Below, piece by piece: positions 41,402 through 51,469 of a DNA stretch of 63,918 nucleotides. Source of the stretch: Pseudomonadota bacterium (lineage in GTDB: Bacteria; Pseudomonadota; Alphaproteobacteria; Caulobacterales; Caulobacteraceae); NCBI GenBank assembly GCA_963205005.1, contig CAUJHW010000100.1, positions 1 through 63,918 on the forward strand, in the 5' to 3' direction. Numbering within the stretch: the stretch's first letter is position 1; each line of letters opens with the position of its first letter. The translations under genes were made by a program, and so were the position numbers. Below the pieces are notes generated by a model. It did no database searches. It saw only the letters and a program-made list of their open reading frames with translations, and was not told where the DNA came from.

Positions 41402-42552
41402 CAGAAACTCTTGGGCTGTCCCAGCACGTGGGTGGCCACATGGCTGAGGATGAGGTTCGTGGAGATCGGGGCCACCTGGTAGAGGCGGGTCTCCCGGAAC
41501 TTGCGCTCGATGTCGTACTCCTCGGCGAAGCCAAAGCCGCCGTGGGTCTGGATGGCCATGTCGGCGGCGAACCAGCTGGCCTCGGACGCCACCAGCTTGG
41601 CCATGTTGGCCTCGGTGCCACAGGGCTGGCCGGCCTCGAACAGGGCCGCGGCATGGTCGACCATCAGGCTGGCCGAGGTCATCTGGACGTAGGCGCGAGC
41701 CAGCGGGAACTGGACGCCCTGGTTCTCGCCGATCGGCCGGCCGAACACGACCCGGTCCCTGGCGTACTGGCCGGCCCGGTCGATGAAGAATTTCGCATCC
41801 CCGATGCACTCCGCCGCGATCAGGATCCGCTCGGCGTTCATGCCGTCGAGGATGTACTTGAAGCCCCTGCCCTCTTCGCCGATCAGGTTCGCGGCGGGCA
41901 CCTCAAGATCTTCAAACAGCAGTTCGGTGGTGGCGTGGTTCAGCATGGTCCGGACCGGCGTGATGGTCAGGCCGGCGCCCACTGCCGTGCACATGTCGAC
42001 CAGCAGCACGCTCATGCCGGCCGAGGTCTTGCCCTCGTCGCGCGGCGAGGTCCGGCAGAGCAGCACCATCAGGTCGGAGTGCTCGGCCCGGCTGATCCAC
42101 AGCTTGCGGCCGTTGACCACGTACTTGTCGCCGACCTTCTTTGCGAAGGTGGTGATGCGGGTGGTGTCTGTGCCCGCGTCCGGCTCGGTGACGCCAAAGG
42201 CCTGCAGGCGCAGTTCGCCGGTGGCGACCTTGGGCAGGTAGGCCTCCTTCTGCGCCGGCGTGCCGTGACGCAGCAGGGTGCCCATGGTGTACATCTGGGC
42301 GTGGCAGGCGCCGCCGTTGCAGCCCGACCGGTGGATCTCCTCCAGCACCGCCGTCCCGGCCGCCAGCCCCAGACCCGAGCCGCCGTATTCCTCGGGGATC
42401 AGCACCGACAGGAAGCCGGCGTCGGTCAGGGCCCGGACGAACTCCGTCGGATAGGCCCGCTCGCGGTCCAGGGCGCGCCAGTAGGCGCCGGGGAAGCGCG
42501 CGCACAGTTTGCGGACGGCTTCGCGGATCTCGGGGAAGGTTTCTGCGGTCAC
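41401..42552 (-). CDS. acyl-CoA dehydrogenase
   Basis: An FAD-dependent dehydrogenase of 383 aa introducing a double bond into an acyl-CoA. Segments typical of the family are [20 protein letters not shown] for FAD binding, [18 protein letters not shown], and the C-terminal [20 protein letters not shown] (FAD/CoA region). It ends [23 protein letters not shown] at 42552 is chosen as start; an open frame extends to 42615 without a matching N-terminus. It is divergent from an acyl-CoA synthetase (87 bp between starts), and leads the crotonase and glc genes. Candidates are isovaleryl-CoA or citronellyl-CoA dehydrogenase, undetermined here. Confidence 0.9.
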   Translation of the reverse strand: MTAETFPEIREAVRKLCARFPGAYWRALDRERAYPTEFVRALTDAGFLSVLIPEEYGGSGLGLAAGTAVLEEIHRSGCNGGACHAQMYTMGTLLRHGTPAQKEAYLPKVATGELRLQAFGVTEPDAGTDTTRITTFAKKVGDKYVVNGRKLWISRAEHSDLMVLLCRTSPRDEGKTSAGMSVLLVDMCTAVGAGLTITPVRTMLNHATTELLFEDLEVPAANLIGEEGRGFKYILDGMNAERILIAAECIGDAKFFIDRAGQYARDRVVFGRPIGENQGVQFPLARAYVQMTSASLMVDHAAALFEAGQPCGTEANMAKLVASEASWFAADMAIQTHGGFGFAEEYDIERKFRETRLYQVAPISTNLILSHVATHVLGQPKSF

Positions 42553-42638
42553 GCTCGCTTCTCTGCCACGCACAGGACTGGAGATCGACCGCCAAAGGTG
42601 GTCCTCTCGCGCCAACGAGAAACTTCGGGAGACGCAGG

Positions 42639-44294
42639 GTGAGTCAACTCAGCTACGTGCATGGCGCGAGCACGCAGCCGTTGATCGGACGGACCATCGG
42701 CGACCAGTTCGACGCGACCTGCGCGGCTCACCCCGATCGTCTGGCTCTGGTCGTGCGCCATCAGGACGTTCGCTGGACCTATGCGGACCTGAAGTCCCGC
42801 GTCGACGCTTTCGCCGCGGGGCTCGTGGGCCTGGGACTACAGGTCGGCGACCGGATCGGGGTCTGGGCCCCCAACTGCGCCGAATGGACCGTGGCCCAGT
42901 TCGCCACGGCAAGGGCGGGGCTGATCCTGGTCAACATCAATCCCGCCTACCGCCTGTCGGAGGCTGAGTATGCGCTGAACAAGGTGGGCTGCCGGGCTCT
43001 GGTCACCGCCGTGCGCCACAAGACGAGCGAGTACCTGGCCATGGTCCGCGAGCTTCAGGCCTCCGGAAAGCTGCCGGCGCTGGAAACCGTCATCACCATC
43101 GGCGCGGACGCCCACGACGGCTGTCTTCGCTTCGATGATGTGGCCGCCTCGGCGACTGCTTCGGATCATGCCCGGCTGGCGGAGATCGGACCGACGCTGC
43201 AGTTCGACGATCCGATCAACATCCAGTTCACCAGCGGCACCACCGGCTTCCCCAAAGGCGCGACGCTGAGCCACCACAACATCCTCAACAACGGCTTCTT
43301 CGTCGGCGAGGCGATACGGCTTCAGCCCGGCGACCGGGTCTGCATTCCGGTGCCGCTCTACCACTGCTTCGGCATGGTGATGGGCAACCTGGGCTGCCTG
43401 ACCCATGGCGCGACGATGGTCTATCCGTCCGAGGGCTTCGAGGCGCTGGCGGTGCTGGAGGCTGTGTCGCAGGAGCGCTGCCAGGCGCTGTACGGCGTGC
43501 CGACCATGTTCATCGCCCTGCTCGGCCACCCGGACTTCGACGCCTTCGACCTGACCTCGCTGCGGACAGGGATCATGGCCGGTTCGCCCTGTCCGATCGA
43601 GGTGATGCGTCAAGTGATCGACCGCATGCACATGCCCGAGGTGACCATCGCCTACGGGATGACCGAGACCTCGCCGGTCAGCTTCCAGTCGGCCTGCGAC
43701 GACGGCCTCAACGTGCGGGTCTCCACAGTCGGTCGGTTGCAGCCGCACCTGGAGGTCAAGATCGTCGACGAGCAGGGCCGGATCGTCCCGCGCGGCCAGC
43801 CGGGCGAGCTCTGCACCCGTGGCTATTCTGTGATGCTGGGCTACTGGGACGATCCCGAGCGCACCGCCGAGGCGATCGATCCCGCCGGCTGGATGCACAC
43901 CGGCGACCTCGCCACGATTGACGCCGACGGCTGCGGCAACATCGTCGGGCGGATCAAGGACATGGTCATCCGAGGCGGCGAGAACATCTATCCTCGCGAG
44001 ATCGAGGAGTTCCTCTATCGCCACCCCGCGGTGCAGGACGTGCAGGTGATCGGCGTGCCCGACAGCCGCTATGGCGAGGAGCTCTGCGCCTGGATCGTGC
44101 TCAGGCCCGGCGAGGCGCTGGAGGCCGAGGGGGTACGCGACTTCTGTCGCGGTCAGATCGCCCACTACAAGATCCCGCGCCACATCCGCTTCGTGGAAGG
44201 CTTCCCCACCACGGTCACCGGCAAGGTGCAGAAGTTCGCCATGCGCGAGGCGATGATCGCCGAACTTGACCTTGTGCTGGAAAGGACGGCTTGA
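42639..44294 (+). CDS. AMP-binding acyl-CoA synthetase
   Basis: Activates a carboxylic acid to its CoA thioester using ATP; 551 aa. Core motifs are [20 protein letters not shown] for AMP binding, [12 protein letters not shown] (A5 region), [13 protein letters not shown] (A7), and [20 protein letters not shown] with the hinge and A8. The catalytic lysine is the one in TVTGKVQKF near the C-terminus. The GTG start at 42639 has GGGAGA ahead. The carboxylase beta gene follows within 8 bases, so the two are co-transcribed. A medium-chain or branched-chain acid substrate would suit the cluster. Confidence 0.92.
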   Translation: MSQLSYVHGASTQPLIGRTIGDQFDATCAAHPDRLALVVRHQDVRWTYADLKSRVDAFAAGLVGLGLQVGDRIGVWAPNCAEWTVAQFATARAGLILVNINPAYRLSEAEYALNKVGCRALVTAVRHKTSEYLAMVRELQASGKLPALETVITIGADAHDGCLRFDDVAASATASDHARLAEIGPTLQFDDPINIQFTSGTTGFPKGATLSHHNILNNGFFVGEAIRLQPGDRVCIPVPLYHCFGMVMGNLGCLTHGATMVYPSEGFEALAVLEAVSQERCQALYGVPTMFIALLGHPDFDAFDLTSLRTGIMAGSPCPIEVMRQVIDRMHMPEVTIAYGMTETSPVSFQSACDDGLNVRVSTVGRLQPHLEVKIVDEQGRIVPRGQPGELCTRGYSVMLGYWDDPERTAEAIDPAGWMHTGDLATIDADGCGNIVGRIKDMVIRGGENIYPREIEEFLYRHPAVQDVQVIGVPDSRYGEELCAWIVLRPGEALEAEGVRDFCRGQIAHYKIPRHIRFVEGFPTTVTGKVQKFAMREAMIAELDLVLERTA

Positions 44295-44301
44295 GGCCCG
44301 C

Positions 44302-45894
<1,593 letters not shown>

Positions 45895-45940
45895 GGCGCG
45901 TGATGGCGACGATTGCGGCGCGCCAGCGCCAAAAGGATTC

Positions 45941-46022
45941 AACCACGGAAAACACAGACAGACACGGAAAGGCGCTGCGCCCGATCCGGATTTCTTCCGT
46001 GTTTTCTGTGTCTTCTGTGGTT
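45941..46022. repeat. large imperfect inverted repeat between carboxylase subunit genes
   Basis: The left arm at 45941-45969 and the right arm at 45994-46022 are reverse complements with about 25 of 29 positions matching. The outer ends are AACCAC and GTGGTT. Each arm is a loose tandem of ACACAGA/ACACGGA-like units. The loop is about 24 bases. The AT-rich arms contrast with the GC-rich surroundings. This resembles dispersed intergenic palindromes seen in many bacteria; a strong RNA hairpin would form between two co-transcribed genes. Confidence 0.75.
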
Positions 46023-46057
46023 CAAGAGTCTGCGCCTGCGGCGCGAGGCCGGTGGTG

Positions 46058-47941
46058 ATGTTCAAGTCCGTCCTGGTCGCCAACAGGGGCGAGATCGCCC
46101 GGCGCATCTTCGCCACCGCCCGACGGATGGGGATCGAGACCGTCGCGGTCCATTCCGAGGCCGACACCCACGCCGCCCATGTGCGCGACGCCGACCAGGC
46201 GATCCTGATCGGCCCAGCCGCAGCGCGGGAAAGCTACCTTGTACCTGAGAAGATCATCGCCGCGGCGAAGCAGACCGGCGCCGAGGCGATCCATCCGGGC
46301 TACGGCTTCCTGTCCGAAAACGCCGCCTTCGCCGAGGCGGTGATGGCCGCGGGACTGATCTGGATCGGGCCCCCGCCGTCCGCCATTCGCGCCATGGGCC
46401 TGAAGGACGCGGCGAAGGCGCTGATGGCCAAGGCGGGCGTTCCGGTGACGCCGGGCTACCTGGGCGAGGACCAGTCGGCGGCAACGCTGGCGAGGGAGGC
46501 GGCGCGCATCGGCTATCCGGTTCTGATCAAGGCGGTCGCCGGCGGCGGCGGCAAGGGCATGCGGCTGGTGGAGAGCGCCGACGCGTTTGAAGCCGCCCTG
46601 GCCTCCTGCCAGCGTGAGGCCGCCGCCAGCTTCGGCGATGACCGGGTGCTGCTGGAAACCTATGTCACCCGCCCGCGCCACATCGAGGTGCAGGTGTTCG
46701 GCGACACCAAGGGCAATGTCGTCCACCTGTTCGAGCGCGACTGCTCGCTGCAGCGCCGCCACCAGAAGGTGATCGAGGAGGCGCCCGCTCCCGGCATGGA
46801 CAACGCCACCCGCGCCGCGGTCACCGCCGCCGCGGTCAAGGCGGCTAAGGCCGTGAACTATGTCGGCGCCGGGACGGTGGAGTTCATCGCCGACGCCTCT
46901 GCCGGCCTGCGCGGCGACCGCATCTGGTTCATGGAGATGAACACCCGCCTGCAGGTAGAGCATCCGGTCACCGAGATGGTCACCGGGCTGGATCTGGTGG
47001 AGTGGCAGTTCCGCGTCGCCGCCGGCGAGCCCCTGCCCGCGACCCAGGACGAGATCACCTGCACCGGCCACGCGGTCGAGGCGCGGCTCTACGCCGAGAA
47101 CCCGGCCTCGGGCTTCCTGCCGTCGATCGGCAAGCTGGAGGCCTTCAGCCTGCCCCTCGGCATCCGGATCGACGCCGGGGTCGAGGCCGGCGATGCGATC
47201 AGTCCCTACTACGACCCGATGATCGCCAAGCTGATCGTGCACGGCGAGACCCGCGAGGACGCCATCGCCGACCTGGCCGAGGCCTGCAGCGAGGTGAACA
47301 TCTGGCCGGTGAAGACCAACGCCGGGTTCCTGGTCCGCTGCCTGGAGAGCCCGGACTTCATCGCCGGCGCCGTGGACACCGGCCTGATCGGCCGCGACCT
47401 CGAAAGCCTGACCGCCCAGCCCGAGCCGAGCCCCGAAGTGCTGGCCACCGCCGGCTGGGCCTTCCGCGAGGTGGTCGAGGCCCGCGCCACGGGCCAGCCC
47501 GCGACGCCCTGGGTGGAACTGCTGGGCTTCCGGCTGAACGCGCCGGCCCAGGAGACCGCACGCGTGTTCCTGGGCGCCCAGGCGGTGCACGTGCCCATGC
47601 CGCTGGAGCCGACGCGGATCGTCCACGTGGCCGGCGAGGAAGAGGTCGTGGTGTTCGAGGCCGGCGAGGCCTTCGTCTTCCGTGACCACCCCCCGGTCGC
47701 CGACGCAGACGCCGCGGGCGACGGCGGCATCCGCGCGCCGATGCCGGGCAAGGTGACCGTGGTCTCGGTGCAGCCGGGCGACACGGTTGCCAAGGGCCAG
47801 GCGCTGGTCACCCTCGAGGCGATGAAGATGGAGCACGGCCTCACCGCGCCCTTCGACGGGGTTGTGGACGAGGTGGCCGCAGAGCTGGGCGGTCAGGTGA
47901 CCGAGGGGACCGTGCTGGTGAGGCTTACGGCGTCCGCCTAG
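46058..47941 (+). CDS. acyl-CoA carboxylase alpha (biotin carboxylase/biotin carrier) subunit, MCC-like
   Basis: Carboxylates biotin and carries it to the beta subunit; 627 aa. The biotin carboxylase domain starts FKSVLVANRGEIARRIFATA, with IHPGYGFLSENAAFAEAV, the ATP-grasp loop KAVAGGGGKGMRLV and FMEMNTRLQVEHPVTEMVTG. The carrier domain at the C-terminus has EAMKMEHG, where Lys590 is the biotinylated residue. The middle BT-like linker fits MCC/PCC alpha. ATG at 46058 has GAGG nine bases ahead; in-frame GTG codons at 46052 and 46055 are alternatives. Upstream is the inverted repeat; downstream a REP-like hairpin may end the transcript. No HMG-CoA lyase gene follows. Confidence 0.93.
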   Translation: MFKSVLVANRGEIARRIFATARRMGIETVAVHSEADTHAAHVRDADQAILIGPAAARESYLVPEKIIAAAKQTGAEAIHPGYGFLSENAAFAEAVMAAGLIWIGPPPSAIRAMGLKDAAKALMAKAGVPVTPGYLGEDQSAATLAREAARIGYPVLIKAVAGGGGKGMRLVESADAFEAALASCQREAAASFGDDRVLLETYVTRPRHIEVQVFGDTKGNVVHLFERDCSLQRRHQKVIEEAPAPGMDNATRAAVTAAAVKAAKAVNYVGAGTVEFIADASAGLRGDRIWFMEMNTRLQVEHPVTEMVTGLDLVEWQFRVAAGEPLPATQDEITCTGHAVEARLYAENPASGFLPSIGKLEAFSLPLGIRIDAGVEAGDAISPYYDPMIAKLIVHGETREDAIADLAEACSEVNIWPVKTNAGFLVRCLESPDFIAGAVDTGLIGRDLESLTAQPEPSPEVLATAGWAFREVVEARATGQPATPWVELLGFRLNAPAQETARVFLGAQAVHVPMPLEPTRIVHVAGEEEVVVFEAGEAFVFRDHPPVADADAAGDGGIRAPMPGKVTVVSVQPGDTVAKGQALVTLEAMKMEHGLTAPFDGVVDEVAAELGGQVTEGTVLVRLTASA

Positions 47942-47986
47942 GGTCCGCGCTCAACTCACGGCGCAGGACTTCAACAACATCCGCTT

Positions 47987-48006
47987 ATCCCGGCGAGTGC
48001 CGGGAT
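47987..48006. repeat. REP-like palindrome downstream of the carboxylase genes
   Basis: ATCCCGGC (47987-47994), loop GAGT, GCCGGGAT (47999-48006): a perfect 8-bp stem. The same core, CCCGGCGAnTGCCGGG, recurs at 49263-49280. It lies in the 92-bp gap between two converging genes and could act as a transcription terminator or RNA stabiliser. Confidence 0.7.
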
Positions 48007-48033
48007 GAACGGTCGTGAGAGCGGGGCCTGGTG

Positions 48034-49248
48034 CTAGGCCCCGGCCACGACGCCAGCGTCGTGCAGCTTCGCGATCTCGCCGCCGCTCATGCCCAGAACC
48101 TCGGAGAGCACCTCGTCGGTGTGCTGGCCCAGCTTGGGCGCCGGCAGCACGGGGCCGCGCACGTCCTGCGGGATGGTGCCCATGGCGCCGGGGGCCGGAT
48201 AGGTCAGGCCGCTGGGGTGGCGGATGTCCTGGAACACCGGATTGGCCTTGAACAGGCGGGGGTCCTCCAGCGCCGCTTCCAGCGTCTGATAGGCGCCCCA
48301 GGTGACGCCGCCGGCGTCGAAGGCGGGCGTCAGCGCAGAAGCGTCCTTCGCCGCGAAGGCGCGTTCGAACAGCGGATAGAGCCGGTCGCGATGGGTGAAG
48401 CGCAGACCCTCGTCAGTGGCGAAGGACACGCCCAGTTCGGCCTCGACGGCGGTAACGGCCGCGCCGATATCCAGCGCCTCCAGCGCCTTGCTCCACTGCT
48501 TGGGCGTGATCGCCAGCAGCATCAGCTTCTGGCCGTCACGGGTGGTGAAGTCGCGGCCGAAGGCGCCGAATATGTCGTTGCCCATCCGCGGCCGCTGGTG
48601 GCCGGTAACAATGGCCTCGGCGGTGAAACCCAGGTTGGCCATGGTGGCGGCCCCGATGTCCGACAGCGGAGCGCGGATCTCGCGCCCGCCCTTGCCACGC
48701 TCGCGGGCCAACAGGGCCGAGACCATGGCGAAGGCGCAGTAGGCGCCGGTGAGCAGGTCCCAGGCGGCCAGAACGTGGTTCACCGGGCGGTCGTCACCCA
48801 GCGGACCGGTCATCAGCGGCAGGCCCAGCGCGGAGTTGATCGTGTAGTCCATCCCCTGGGCGCCGTCGGCCCAGCCCATGACCCGCACGCAGATCAGGTC
48901 GTCGCGGAGCGCCTTCAGCTTCTCGTAGGACAGGAAGCCATCGACCGGGAAGTTGGTGATGAACAGGCCGCCGTCGTCGCCGGGCGCCCCGGCCAGCCGC
49001 TGGGCCACCTCGCGGCCGGCCGGGCTGGAGAGGTCGATGGCGACCGACTTCTTGCCCTTGTTCAGCCCTTCCCAGTAAAGGCTCATCCCGTTGTCGGCGA
49101 GCGGCCAGCGGCGGAAGTCCGGCCCGCCGCCGATGTTGTCGAAGCGGATCACCTCCGCGCCCATCTGGGCCAGGTACAGCCCGCAGGTCGGCGCCGCGAC
49201 AAAGGCCGAGCCCTCGACAACGCGGAGGCCTTTGAGAAGATCGTACAT
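48034..49248 (-). CDS. CaiB/BaiF-family CoA transferase
   Basis: A class III CoA transferase, 404 aa as called. It begins MYDLLKGLRVVEGSAFVAAP, followed by YLAQMGAEVIRFDNIGGG and GLNKGKKSVAIDLSSPAGRE, the family's N-terminal block. GMDYTINSALGLPLMTGP covers the region that normally carries the active-site Asp in class III enzymes. The substrate is unknown. ATG at 49248 is preferred; a further in-frame ATG at 49263 lies inside the palindromic element. It converges on the carboxylase operon, with a REP-like hairpin between them. Confidence 0.88.
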   Translation of the reverse strand: MYDLLKGLRVVEGSAFVAAPTCGLYLAQMGAEVIRFDNIGGGPDFRRWPLADNGMSLYWEGLNKGKKSVAIDLSSPAGREVAQRLAGAPGDDGGLFITNFPVDGFLSYEKLKALRDDLICVRVMGWADGAQGMDYTINSALGLPLMTGPLGDDRPVNHVLAAWDLLTGAYCAFAMVSALLARERGKGGREIRAPLSDIGAATMANLGFTAEAIVTGHQRPRMGNDIFGAFGRDFTTRDGQKLMLLAITPKQWSKALEALDIGAAVTAVEAELGVSFATDEGLRFTHRDRLYPLFERAFAAKDASALTPAFDAGGVTWGAYQTLEAALEDPRLFKANPVFQDIRHPSGLTYPAPGAMGTIPQDVRGPVLPAPKLGQHTDEVLSEVLGMSGGEIAKLHDAGVVAGA

Positions 49249-49255
49249 GCGAACC

Positions 49256-49382
49256 CCGCTCATCCCGGCGAATGCCGGGACCCAGATCGAAAATTACCGC
49301 GGCAGTCTGGATCGACGCAGAGCTTTTCGGGCCCTCGCCGGAGTCATGCCATCTGGGGCACGGCTTTCGCCGGGATGAGCGG
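49256..49382. repeat. REP/BIME-like palindromic element with 15-bp terminal inverted repeats
   Basis: CCGCTCATCCCGGCG at 49256-49270 is the exact reverse complement of 49368-49382. Inside the left end, TCCCGGC (49263-49269) and GCCGGGA (49274-49280) form their own hairpin, giving the recurrent CCCGGCGAATGCCGGGACCCAG sequence in outline. The 97-bp interior has no gene. It fills most of the space between the CoA transferase and the aldo/keto reductase, both on the minus strand. Confidence 0.75.
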
Positions 49383-49387
49383 ATATA

Positions 49388-50326
49388 TCAAGCCGCCAGC
49401 TTTGTGACTTCGGCGACCTCTTCAGGCGTGAGGCGCCATTCGGCGGTGGCGGCGTTGGTCCTCACCTGCTCGGGTGCCGTGGCGCCGGCGATCACCGAGG
49501 ACACGACCTCGTGGCCGAGCAGCCAGGCGAAGGCCAGCTCCAGCATCGTATGCCCGCGCTCACCGGCCCAGGCCTCGAGAGCTTCAAGCCGGTCGAAGTT
49601 GGCGTCGGTCAGGGCCGCCTGGCCGCGGGGACCCCAGGCGGCGAGCCGGGTGCCTTCCGGCGGCGCGGCGCCGCGCCTGTACTTGCCCGACAGCAGTCCG
49701 GAAGCCAGCGGGAAGAATGGCAGGAAGCCCAGGCCGAAGTGCTCGCAGGCGGGCAGCACCTCGCGCTCCACATCCCGCTCCAGCAGCGAATAGAGATTCT
49801 GCGCCGACACGAAACGGGTGCGTCCTGCCGAACTCCAGTCCGCGTCAGCGATCTGCCATCCGCTGTAGTTGGAGTTGCCGAGGTAGCGGACCTTGCCCTG
49901 GGTGACGAGGTCGTCGAGCGCCCGCAACGTCTCGTCGATGGGCGTGTCGGCGTCGGGCTGATGGTGCTGGTAGAGGTCGATGTAGTCAGTGTTCAGGCGG
50001 CGCAGGCTGTCCTCGACCGCGGTCATGATCCAGCGCCGCGAGCCGCCGCGCTTCTTCGGATCCTGTCCGACCGGCATGCCGAACTTGGTGGCCAGGATGA
50101 TGTCGTGCCGACGCTTGCCCAGAGCCGCGCCGAGGAATTCCTCGGACTTGGTCCCACCGTAGATGTCGGCGGTGTCGAACAGGGTGATCCCGGCGTCGAT
50201 GGCGGCGTCCACCACGGCCTGGGTCTGGGCTGCGTCGATCCGCATGCCGAAGTTGTTGCAGCCCAGGCCCACCACACTGACCTTCAGGCCCGAATTCCCC
50301 AGCCGGCGCACCTTCATCCGCGTCAC
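49388..50326 (-). CDS. aldo/keto reductase
   Basis: A 312-aa NADPH-dependent oxidoreductase of the AKR family. The N-terminus has VSVVGLGCNNFGMRI. The catalytic tetrad is visible as Asp and Tyr in LFDTADIYGGTKSEEFLG, Lys in ILATKFG and His in LYQHHQPD. The C-terminal part binds NADPH around SSVIAGATAPEQVR. Substrates are typically aldehydes or ketones and cannot be specified. The start at 50326 leaves 170 bp to the divergent cpaB gene; no defined promoter motif was found in that gap. Confidence 0.92.
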   Translation of the reverse strand: MTRMKVRRLGNSGLKVSVVGLGCNNFGMRIDAAQTQAVVDAAIDAGITLFDTADIYGGTKSEEFLGAALGKRRHDIILATKFGMPVGQDPKKRGGSRRWIMTAVEDSLRRLNTDYIDLYQHHQPDADTPIDETLRALDDLVTQGKVRYLGNSNYSGWQIADADWSSAGRTRFVSAQNLYSLLERDVEREVLPACEHFGLGFLPFFPLASGLLSGKYRRGAAPPEGTRLAAWGPRGQAALTDANFDRLEALEAWAGERGHTMLELAFAWLLGHEVVSSVIAGATAPEQVRTNAATAEWRLTPEEVAEVTKLAA

Positions 50327-50496
50327 TCCCTTTGATTTTGCAAGGAACCCTAGCGGGTCGGCGGGTGGTCGCGCCAGCGCGTACCGCGGGTTTTCAGAAT
50401 GCCTACTGCGGCATTCACCCTCCTTGTTGGCGATGTCGCAACAGGGACGTCGTTAACGTGCGGAGATCAAAAAGAAACCTTCGGCGGAACCACCAG

Positions 50497-51465
50497 ATGC
50501 GGCTTGTCACCATCGCCAGTCTCGGAGCCTCCGCGGTCCTCGGCCTGGGCGCCCTGTTCGTCGCCAAGATCGCCCTGCCCAGCGCCTCGGCCGCGAGGAA
50601 CCCCGCCGCCGTCCGGGAGGCCGCCGGCCTGCCGGTCGTAGTGGCCGCGCGGCCGATCAAGTACGGCGAGAAGCTGGACGCCGGCATGCTGACGATCATC
50701 AAGTTGCCCGCCAACGCGGTGCCGCAGGGCGCCTTCACCACGGTCGCCGCGGCGCTGGCCGCTGACCACGGCGCGGCGCCGGTGGTGCTGTTCCCGATGT
50801 CGCAGCGCGAGCCTGTCCTGCCCACCAAGGTGTCCGGCCCCGGCGAGCGGCCCTCGGTCGCAGCCGAGGTCTCGGAGGGCATGCGGGCCTATGCGGTGAA
50901 GATCAACGACGCCACCGGCGTCGGCGGTCTGGCCCTGCCGGGTGACCGGGTGGATGTGGTTCTGATGCGCGACCTCACCCCGGACGGGCCGCAGCGGTCC
51001 TACATCTCTTACGTGGTGGTCCAGAACGCCCGGGTGCTGGGCGTGGACCTGAACGCCGACCCGACCTCCAACAAGCCGGCCAGCCCCAACACCGCCACCC
51101 TCGAGGTGTCGGTGGAGGAATCACAGAAGCTTTCGCTGGCCTCGACCCTGGGCACCCTGTCGCTGGCGCTGCGCAAGAACGGCGAGGCCGAGATCGCCGA
51201 CGCCGCGCCGCTGCGCACAGGCGACTTCCTGATCGGCGGCGGCGCCAGGAGCACGGGCGGCGGGGTCCGCACGGTCTACCGCGGCCCGGCCCAGAGCTAT
51301 TCTGCGATCCTGATCGTCGAGGGCGAGCCGTCCAGGCGTGGGGGCGGCGGACGCAGCCCGCGTCGCTCGGCCGCCCCGGCCGCCGCGCCCGCTCCCAACG
51401 TCAGTGGCGCCGCCGGCGCCGCCAACCCCCTTGCCGGGGCCACCGCCCTCGGCGCGATCGGCTAG
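50497..51465 (+). CDS. cpaB: Flp pilus assembly protein CpaB (RcpC)
   Basis: A periplasmic/inner-membrane protein of the Tad pilus, 322 aa, thought to help secretin assembly. It has an N-terminal anchor (LVTIASLGASAVLGLGALFV) and a SAF-like domain, LPVVVAARPIKYGEKLDAGM. RcpC-type sequence YAVKINDATGVGGLALPGDR is followed by VDVVLMRDL. The tail, rich in Arg, Ser and Ala, is low-complexity. ATG at 50497 is chosen at the start of the anchor; the frame extends upstream to 50332 but that part is not CpaB-like. First gene of the cpaB-cpaC-cpaE-cpaF-tadB-tadC run. Confidence 0.93.
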   Translation: MRLVTIASLGASAVLGLGALFVAKIALPSASAARNPAAVREAAGLPVVVAARPIKYGEKLDAGMLTIIKLPANAVPQGAFTTVAAALAADHGAAPVVLFPMSQREPVLPTKVSGPGERPSVAAEVSEGMRAYAVKINDATGVGGLALPGDRVDVVLMRDLTPDGPQRSYISYVVVQNARVLGVDLNADPTSNKPASPNTATLEVSVEESQKLSLASTLGTLSLALRKNGEAEIADAAPLRTGDFLIGGGARSTGGGVRTVYRGPAQSYSAILIVEGEPSRRGGGGRSPRRSAAPAAAPAPNVSGAAGAANPLAGATALGAIG

Positions 51466-51469
51466 ACCC

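Noticed and set aside
45903..46058. Short 51-codon ORF beginning MATIAARQRQKD between the carboxylase genes
   Set aside because: Most of its codons lie in the inverted repeat and the peptide (TTENTD then SSVFSVSSVV) is just the translation of repeat units; no ribosome site or conservation argument supports it.
50327..50496. CtrA-type TTAA-n7-TTAA promoter site ahead of cpaB
   Set aside because: Only a single TTAA-like half at about 50455 is seen; the paired half is missing, so no regulator is assigned.
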